This document shows, in pieces, positions 58,744 through 64,000 of a DNA stretch of 64,000 nt; within the stretch, counting starts at the first letter, position 1, and the number at the start of each line of letters is the position of its first letter. The stretch comes from Actinoplanes couchii (GTDB taxonomy: Bacteria; Actinomycetota; Actinomycetes; Mycobacteriales; Micromonosporaceae). Where the stretch lies: NCBI RefSeq assembly GCF_016862075.1, contig NZ_BOMG01000117.1, positions 1-64,000 on the forward strand, written 5' to 3'. Made by a program: the position numbers and the translations under genes. The notes under the pieces were generated by a model. It was not told where the DNA came from, made no database searches, and worked only from the letters and a program-made list of their open reading frames with translations.

Positions 58744-59640
58744 GTGCACACCACCGAGGAGTTCGATGCGTTCGGGCCCTGGATCGACGAGGTTCACACC
58801 GTCGGCGACCTGCCCCGGCTCTACCGCGACGCGGGACTCGATCCGGCCGCCCACCGCCTGGTGCTGAAGGTTCCCCGCGACATCGAACGGCGCAACGCCA
58901 ACGCCGCCATGCATCTGTACGACTACCTGATCGCCCTCGACGCGGAGACCCTGACCGTGCTGAGCCGGGTCGGCGACACGTACGAGACGGTCCGTCTGCC
59001 GCTCGACCGGGTGATGGCGATCCAGGACAGTGTGCGCCTGCTCAACGGCGTCCTGACCGTGCATGCGACGGACGGTACCGCGGTCACCGTCAGCTACAAC
59101 GGTTCGGCGGCCGGCCCGATCCGCAACCTGATCCGGCTGCTGCGCCAGGGTTATCTCCCGCAGCGGGTGGAGCCGCCGATTCCGGACCCGTACCGGATCG
59201 AGCCCCGCCTGGACCGCGAGGACACCGGCCTGCTGACCGATTATCGTCACCTGGTCGAGCAGGAACCCCAACTGCAACTTCTCAACGTTTCGGTACGCCG
59301 GACGGTCACGCCGGTAGCCACGGCCGAACGGCTCTACCGCCGGATCTGGCCGATCGTCCTGCACGCCTCGATCACGGTCGCCGACGACCGGGAGATCCAG
59401 ATCATCCACCGCCGGGACTGGTTCACCCCCGGCGGCGACGACCTGTCCCTGGCCCGCACGATCCTGCCCCGGGCCCGGGTCGGCGAGCTGACCGCGTACC
59501 CGCACGACCGCTACCAGGACGTGCACGTCCTCGCGGTGCGGGCCGGCACGACCGAGTTCGGTTTCCCGGTGCTGGCCGGCCCACTGTCCGCGGAGTTGAT
59601 CAGCTCCGCCGGGAAGAAGGGCGCGGGGAGAAGGGGCTGA
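58744..59640 (+). CDS. Hypothetical protein, possibly PH-like
   Basis: The 298-residue soluble protein contains a beta-rich segment (LYDYLIALDAETLTVLSRVGD, then TVRLPLDRVMAIQDSV and NGVLTVHATDGTAVTVSYNG) that could be a bacterial PH-like fold. A second half follows with REIQIIHRRDWFTPGG. No catalytic motif is evident. The GTG at 58744 is chosen; an upstream Pro-rich extension to 58684 looks non-coding. It converges directly on the LLM gene with no spacer. Confidence 0.5.
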   Translation: MHTTEEFDAFGPWIDEVHTVGDLPRLYRDAGLDPAAHRLVLKVPRDIERRNANAAMHLYDYLIALDAETLTVLSRVGDTYETVRLPLDRVMAIQDSVRLLNGVLTVHATDGTAVTVSYNGSAAGPIRNLIRLLRQGYLPQRVEPPIPDPYRIEPRLDREDTGLLTDYRHLVEQEPQLQLLNVSVRRTVTPVATAERLYRRIWPIVLHASITVADDREIQIIHRRDWFTPGGDDLSLARTILPRARVGELTAYPHDRYQDVHVLAVRAGTTEFGFPVLAGPLSAELISSAGKKGAGRRG

Positions 59641-60663
59641 TCAGGCCGCGGACCAGCCGATGGCCGGAGCCACGTGCTTGGTGATCGTCTCCAGCAGGCG
59701 GGTGTTGTACTCGACGCCGAGCTGGTTCGGCACCGTGAACAGGACCGTGTCGGCGGATCGGACGGCCTCGTCGGCGGCCAGCTCCTCGGCGATCCGTTCC
59801 GGGTCACCGGAGTAGGTGCGGCCGAACCGGGAGCGCACGCCTTCGAGCAGCCCGACCTGGTCCTGGTCGTCCTCCCGGCCGAAGTAGATCCGGTCGATCT
59901 CCTCGGTGATCGGCAGCACGCTGCGCGACACCGACACCCGCGGCTCCCAGTCGTGGCCGGCTTCCTTGAACGCCTGCCGGTACAGCTCGATCTGCTCGGC
60001 CTGCAGCCGGTCGAACGGAACCCCGGTGTCCTCGGACAGCAGCGTCGAACTCTGCAGGTTCATGCCGGTCCGGGCAGCCCATTCGGCGGTCGCCCGGGTG
60101 CCGGCGCCCCACCAGATGCGCTGCCGCAGACCGGGGGACTGGGGCTGGATCGCCAGGCCGCCACTGACCCCGCCGGTGCGGGCCGGATCGGTGCGGGCCA
60201 CCGGCGTACCGGAAATGGCCTGAAGGAAGATCTCGGTCTTGGTCCTGGCGTTGTCGGCGGCGGTCTCGCCCTCGGTGGGCACGTAACCGAACGTCTCGGC
60301 GCCGCGCAGCGCGGTCTCCGGGGATCCCCGGCTCACGCCCAGCTGCAGCCGCCCACCGCTGATCAGGTCGGTGGCGGCGGCCTCCTCGGCCATGTACAGC
60401 GGGTTCTCGTAGCGCATGTCGATCACGCCGGTGCCCATCTCGATCCGCCCGGTGCGGGCCGCGATCGCCGCGAGCAGCGGGAACGGGGAGGCCAGCTGGC
60501 GCTCGAAGTGGTGCACCCGGACGTTCGCGCTGTCGACGCCCAGCTCTTCGGCGGCCACCGCCAGCTCGATCGTCTGCAGCAGCGAGTCGGAGGCGCTCCG
60601 GGTCTGCGACCCGTTCACGTCACGCCAGTGGCCGAAGGACAGGAACCCGATCTTCTTTCGCAC
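59641..60663 (-). CDS. LLM-class flavin-dependent oxidoreductase
   Basis: The 340-residue luciferase-like barrel has VDSANVRVHHFERQLASPFPLLAA, TGRIEMGTGVIDMRYENPLYMAEEAA, the flavin-phosphate motif ISGGRLQLGVSRGSPE, and WWGAGTRATAEWAARTGMNL. It is closer to the bacterial-luciferase/alkanal-monooxygenase branch than the 30225 protein. GTG at 60663 starts the first strand cleanly. Substrate unknown. Confidence 0.85.
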   Translation of the reverse strand: MRKKIGFLSFGHWRDVNGSQTRSASDSLLQTIELAVAAEELGVDSANVRVHHFERQLASPFPLLAAIAARTGRIEMGTGVIDMRYENPLYMAEEAAATDLISGGRLQLGVSRGSPETALRGAETFGYVPTEGETAADNARTKTEIFLQAISGTPVARTDPARTGGVSGGLAIQPQSPGLRQRIWWGAGTRATAEWAARTGMNLQSSTLLSEDTGVPFDRLQAEQIELYRQAFKEAGHDWEPRVSVSRSVLPITEEIDRIYFGREDDQDQVGLLEGVRSRFGRTYSGDPERIAEELAADEAVRSADTVLFTVPNQLGVEYNTRLLETITKHVAPAIGWSAA

Positions 60664-60742
60664 GCCCCACCCAACCGCCCGGAGACCCGGGCGCATTCCC
60701 GGCTGTGTCGCAGCACATGCCGCCGAATGCGCCCGGGGCCGG

Positions 60743-62680
60743 TCAGGGCCGGTAGACGGCGGCGGTCAGCCGGCAGGCGTCCGGCGAGGCGGCGACGTCG
60801 GCGAAATCGTCCCAGCCGTCACCGATGTCGCGGCCGGAGATCGCCCACGCGCTGTTCCATTCCCGGTGCCGGTACTGCAGCAGGTCACCGGAGGCCGGAA
60901 TCCCGAACAGGGTGTTGCCGCCGGCCGAGAACACGCCGCTGCCGAACTGGTCCCAGCCGGCGCCGGCCCAGACCTCCTTCGTCACCCAGGTACGGCTGGT
61001 GGTGTCGAAGTGCGAGCGGTACAGCCGGCCGTCGGCGGCGGCCCGGGAGTACAGCACCCCGGCGTCGGCGGCGAGCACCTTGTCATACTTGTCCCAGCCG
61101 GTGGCGATGGTCTGCTCGATCGACCAGGTCCAGTTCTGTTCGTTCAGGCGCGACCAGATCAGGTTGCCGGCGCTGTCGACGCGGTAGAAGTCGCCCTGCC
61201 GGTCCACGGTGATCTTGTCGCGGGAGCCGGGTAGCGCGTACTCGCTGAACTGGGTGCCGAGCGAGCGCACGGGGTAGGTCCAGCGGTCGGTCAGGCCACC
61301 CCAGACGTACTGGTGCAGGCCGTCGGCCTTGATGCCGTAGACCCGGCCGCCGGGGCCGCCGAGCACCTTGCCGAACTGGTTCCAGCCGGCCCCGATCGCG
61401 TTCTTGTCGTTCACGTACTCCCAGGTGGTGCTGGTGGTGGACGGGTCGTGCAGGCCGTACAGGTACATCTTCCCGTCCGGCGCCACGGCGAAGATCGAGG
61501 CGCTCGGCGAGCAGTCGGTGGACCGTGCGGTCGAGGTCAGGCTCAGGCCGTTCGGGACCGGGCGCTCCGCCGTCGTGGTCCCGCCGACCGCCGACACCGC
61601 CGTGGCCCCGGGCAGGCGGGCGACCATCCGGGTCGAGCCACCGCCGTCGAGACTGATCGCGTCGTCCGCGCCCAGCTCCTTGAGGGTCTGCGCGGTCTGC
61701 GCGAACGTCATGCCGCGCTCCCCGTCACCGTTGGCGGCCAGCACCCAGATCCGGGTGCCGTCGGCGGAGAACCCGATCGCCGTACGCGGCCGGGTCGTGG
61801 TGTCGGTGAAGGTCCTGGTGGTTCCGTTCTCCACCAGGATCCAGCTGGGGTGGGCGCCGACGGCGACGGTGGCGGCGGTCGGTTGCCCGGCGGCGTCGAC
61901 GGGCCGGTAGTCGACGGTGACCGCGGTGCCGACGGTGAGCCCGGCGAGCCGGTCGACCCCGGCGCCGGTGCCGACGAGCGCCACCGAACCGGCCGCGACG
62001 GCGCCACCGGCGGTGGTGTTGACCGCGGTCACCCGGCCCTGGCTGACGACCACCTCGCGGACCCGGGTGGCGTTGCGGGTGGCGGAGCTCCGCGGGGCGC
62101 TGCCCCACAACTCGGAGTAGACCCCGACACCGTCGGCGATCAGCAGCGGCGAGTTCAGCTGGTCGGCGGTGAACGCGGTGCCACCGGCGGGCGTCACGGT
62201 GGCCTTCAGATACAGCTGGGTGTACGCGGCGAGAGTCCCCGCGCCGCTGGGGGTGAACGCGGCCACCCCGTTGTATCCGGCGGTGGCCGCCCGTCCGCTG
62301 CGCAGCGTCCCGTTGCTGATGGCCGTGCCGTTCGGTGCCGCGGTGCCGTCCTCGACCGGATCCCAGAAGTCACCGTTGACCGCGGCCACCGCCCCGCCAC
62401 CGGTCGCCATCGCCTGCACGGTCTGGGTGCTGCGGCTGACGGTCGTCCCGGACAGGTATTTCACCCCGAGCGTGGGCGTGCTCAGATCCGCCTCGAAGAC
62501 CTGGACGGGCAGCGCCGATCCGGTCCCGGTGACCGTGCTCAGGGTCAGCCCCGGAGCGATGGTCCGGGTGCCGGTCACGCCGACCGCCGCCGACGCGGGC
62601 CCGGCGGGCAGCACGACCCCGGCGGTGGCCGCGGTCAGACCGGCGAGCAGCAGGTAGCCGTACCTTCGGACTGGTACCAA
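60743..62680 (-). CDS. Secreted phosphodiester glycosidase-like protein with tachylectin-type propeller
   Basis: The 645-residue precursor has a signal peptide, a NAGPA/phosphodiester-glycosidase domain (about 40-390; VAAVNGDFWDP, SWILVENGTTRTFTD, then RTAIGFSADGTRIWVLAANGD and DDAISLDGGGSTRMV) and a C-terminal propeller of about 230 residues. The propeller repeats GxGWxxFxKVL-type units (GAGWNQFGKVLGG, ATGWDKYDKVLAA, GAGWDQFGSGVFS), as in tachylectin-2-like sugar-binding propellers. TTG at 62680 has GGGGAG 6 bases upstream; ATG at 62707 is an alternative. It probably acts on cell-wall or extracellular glycan phosphodiesters. Confidence 0.8.
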   Translation of the reverse strand: MVPVRRYGYLLLAGLTAATAGVVLPAGPASAAVGVTGTRTIAPGLTLSTVTGTGSALPVQVFEADLSTPTLGVKYLSGTTVSRSTQTVQAMATGGGAVAAVNGDFWDPVEDGTAAPNGTAISNGTLRSGRAATAGYNGVAAFTPSGAGTLAAYTQLYLKATVTPAGGTAFTADQLNSPLLIADGVGVYSELWGSAPRSSATRNATRVREVVVSQGRVTAVNTTAGGAVAAGSVALVGTGAGVDRLAGLTVGTAVTVDYRPVDAAGQPTAATVAVGAHPSWILVENGTTRTFTDTTTRPRTAIGFSADGTRIWVLAANGDGERGMTFAQTAQTLKELGADDAISLDGGGSTRMVARLPGATAVSAVGGTTTAERPVPNGLSLTSTARSTDCSPSASIFAVAPDGKMYLYGLHDPSTTSTTWEYVNDKNAIGAGWNQFGKVLGGPGGRVYGIKADGLHQYVWGGLTDRWTYPVRSLGTQFSEYALPGSRDKITVDRQGDFYRVDSAGNLIWSRLNEQNWTWSIEQTIATGWDKYDKVLAADAGVLYSRAAADGRLYRSHFDTTSRTWVTKEVWAGAGWDQFGSGVFSAGGNTLFGIPASGDLLQYRHREWNSAWAISGRDIGDGWDDFADVAASPDACRLTAAVYRP

Positions 62681-62775
62681 GAGAATCTCCCCGTTGTCGA
62701 TGTCCATCGTGGACCGCTCACCTTACCCACGGCCATCAAGTAGTCACCAAGGGTTCACCGTTACGCTGCTTTGGC

Positions 62776-63366
62776 ATGGGGCTCGACTTCACCTGCATCA
62801 CGCTGCCGCTCGACGCGGCACCGGTCCGGGCCATCCGCGCCGACCCGGCCCTGTGGGCGATCGCCGACGAGCAGCCCCCGTTCACCAGGCCGTGGCCGGG
62901 CGAGGACCTGCCGCAGATCAGCCGGGACCTGCTGGCCGTGGTGCCGCCCGGCACCCGCTGGACACCCCGCTGGTTCTCCAGCCGCAACCACGAACAGGCC
63001 GAGTACCTGCTGGACCCGGCCGCCTACCGGGCAGCGCAGACGTGGGAGCAACGCGAGCGGACCCCGGCGTACCGGGCGATCATGGGTGTGGAGGTCTTCG
63101 CCACCCACGCCACCAGCGGCCAGGGCATCCGCTGGCGCTGCTCGACAGCCACCCAGCTGGCCGAGGCGGCCGACCTGATCGACGCCCTGGACGTGGACGG
63201 CGCACGCCGGGCATATTCCGTCACCGACATGCACGACCAGGGCATCTACAAGGTCCACGAGTCCGGCGACACCTTCGACGACAACCTGCGCGACCTACGC
63301 TCCTGGGCCGACCACTGCCGAGACCTGTCCACCCGGAGCCTCGACCTGGTGATCACCCTCTACTGA
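62776..63366 (+). CDS. Hypothetical protein, possibly DUF1877-like
   Basis: The 196-residue soluble protein begins MGLDFTCITLPLDAAPVRAI and has TWEQRERTPAYRAIMGVEVF and a C-terminal helix DDNLRDLRSWADHCRDLS. Overall layout recalls YfbM/DUF1877 proteins, but the match is weak. It is divergent from the glycosidase gene and its stop overlaps the stop of the convergent nuclease gene. Confidence 0.45.
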   Translation: MGLDFTCITLPLDAAPVRAIRADPALWAIADEQPPFTRPWPGEDLPQISRDLLAVVPPGTRWTPRWFSSRNHEQAEYLLDPAAYRAAQTWEQRERTPAYRAIMGVEVFATHATSGQGIRWRCSTATQLAEAADLIDALDVDGARRAYSVTDMHDQGIYKVHESGDTFDDNLRDLRSWADHCRDLSTRSLDLVITLY

Positions 63367-64000
63367 GCGATCCCGGCCCGGGCCAGGAGATCCGCCAGCT
63401 CGGTGCCGTTGATCAGCGTCAGCGGTTTGCCCTCGGCGAACTCGTAGGTGCCGGGACCGAACCCGGACGTGGTGACGAGGATGCCTTTGATGGCGCCCCG
63501 GTGCTGGACCACGCCGTACAAATCCCGGACGACACTGGGCGCGACCGTCGCCCGGTATCGCTTGACCTGGATCACGATCAGCCCGCCGGTGATCGGGTCG
63601 GGATCCCGGGCCTCGACGTCGACACCGCCGTCGCCGCTTCCGGCCGTGTTCACCACCTGCAGGCCGCGGCTGCGGAACAGGTCTCCCACCAGGTGCTCGA
63701 AGCGTTCCGGGGCCATCTCGTGGAGGTCGGGACCGCCGTCGGGGTCCGGACCGGCCGGGTCGGTGCCGGGGCGGACCCGGCGGCCGGGCCGTACCTGGTC
63801 GAGCCGTTCCGGCCGGGCGGACACCTGGGCCCGGAGGTGACGCAGACAGGCGACCGCGTCGACCTCGCCCAGCCGTACCCCGTCGAGATCCTCCCGCCGG
63901 ACCATCGTGGTGATCAGGAAACGTTCGGTGTCCTGGCCGGTGGCCGGATCACCGGCGATCACGTAGCCGTTGAACACGACCGACGCCACCTGCCCGAGAT
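63360..64000 (-). CDS. Mrr-type restriction endonuclease, 5' end outside window
   Basis: The visible 213 or so residues run to the window edge without a convincing start and read as the interior of a larger protein (LITTMVRREDLDGVRLGEVDAV, then CLRHLRAQVSARPERLDQVRP). They end in a full Mrr_cat domain: FEHLVGDLFRSRGLQVVNTAG, SGDGGVDVEARD, GLIVIQVKRYR (D and Q-x-K catalytic set) and GILVTTSGFGPGTYEFAEG. Mrr enzymes cut modified or foreign DNA. No methylase or specificity partner is in view. It is soluble, unlike the membrane-anchored relative at 53097. Confidence 0.85.
   Translation of the reverse strand, partial: LGQVASVVFNGYVIAGDPATGQDTERFLITTMVRREDLDGVRLGEVDAVACLRHLRAQVSARPERLDQVRPGRRVRPGTDPAGPDPDGGPDLHEMAPERFEHLVGDLFRSRGLQVVNTAGSGDGGVDVEARDPDPITGGLIVIQVKRYRATVAPSVVRDLYGVVQHRGAIKGILVTTSGFGPGTYEFAEGKPLTLINGTELADLLARAGIAQ

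Noticed and set aside
61313..62743. Plus-strand ORF of 476 codons
   Set aside because: Antisense to the glycosidase-propeller gene; no domain-like sequence.
1..64000. Search for CRISPR arrays, tRNA or rRNA genes, transposases and phage genes
   Set aside because: No regularly spaced repeats, no cloverleaf-like segment noticed in the gaps between genes and no transposase or integrase motifs were seen by eye; a tRNA scan could still find something missed.

Overview
The window is about 70% G+C, with many GTG and TTG starts, ATGA/GTGA stop-start overlaps, F420-type enzymes, SigE-family and two-component regulators, and TetR, MarR, Rrf2, AraC and XRE/MmyB regulators. This fits a filamentous actinomycete, most likely Micromonosporaceae (Actinoplanes-like). 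That placement is inferred from gene content and composition, not from a search. No rRNA, tRNA, CRISPR array, prophage or intact insertion sequence was seen.

Layout. 0.1-6.3 kb: an AT-richer HNH nuclease, a BrkB-family membrane protein, a SUKH-like protein, a zinc-free quinone oxidoreductase behind a two-operator promoter, a SnoaL-like stub and membrane proteins. 6.3-7.6 kb: a secreted CE1/PHB-depolymerase-type esterase with a CBM2. 7.9-13.3 kb: a MacA-like adaptor, an FtsX-type permease without its own ATPase, a four-Cys lipoprotein, a response regulator and a histidine kinase whose sensor carries a similar four-Cys pattern. 13.4-15.1 kb: a SigE-family sigma factor and its membrane-anchored partner. 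15.2-19.0 kb: an F420/NADP-type reductase, a TauE exporter, gene remnants, and a TetR regulator divergent from an aldo/keto reductase with paired operators. 19.2-27.6 kb: a phenylacetate degradation cluster, paaK-tetR, then paaH-E-D-C-B-A on the minus strand and divergent paaZ, with a dyad between paaA and paaZ.

27.6-36.2 kb: accessory enzymes and regulators, including a frameshifted ankyrin gene, an XRE/MmyB regulator with a degraded second MmyB domain, and a second quinone oxidoreductase with the same two-operator promoter as the first, joined here to an Old Yellow Enzyme. A DsbA-like and MarR pair follows. 36.3-41.6 kb: an operon of a small acidic-tailed membrane protein, histidine kinase, response regulator, DASS/SLC13-type permease and glycerate kinase. 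It looks like sensing, uptake and phosphorylation of glycerate or a related organic acid, and a 27-codon ORF bridges kinase and regulator.

41.6-64 kb: an XRE-STAND ATPase with a C-terminal propeller-like part, an orphan ChvE-like sugar-binding lipoprotein, a large secreted repeat protein, SDR/AraC/Rrf2/NmrA redox genes, a membrane-anchored Mrr-type nuclease, DoxX divergent from a PAS-GAF protein with a Cys/His tail, several unrecognised genes, a PRC-barrel protein, an LLM oxidoreductase, a secreted phosphodiester glycosidase-propeller protein, and a second Mrr nuclease cut by the window end. The most unusual items are the shared Cys pattern between lipoprotein and kinase sensor, the duplicated promoter architecture, the mini-ORF linking kinase to regulator, and the PAS-GAF protein with a Cys/His tail.
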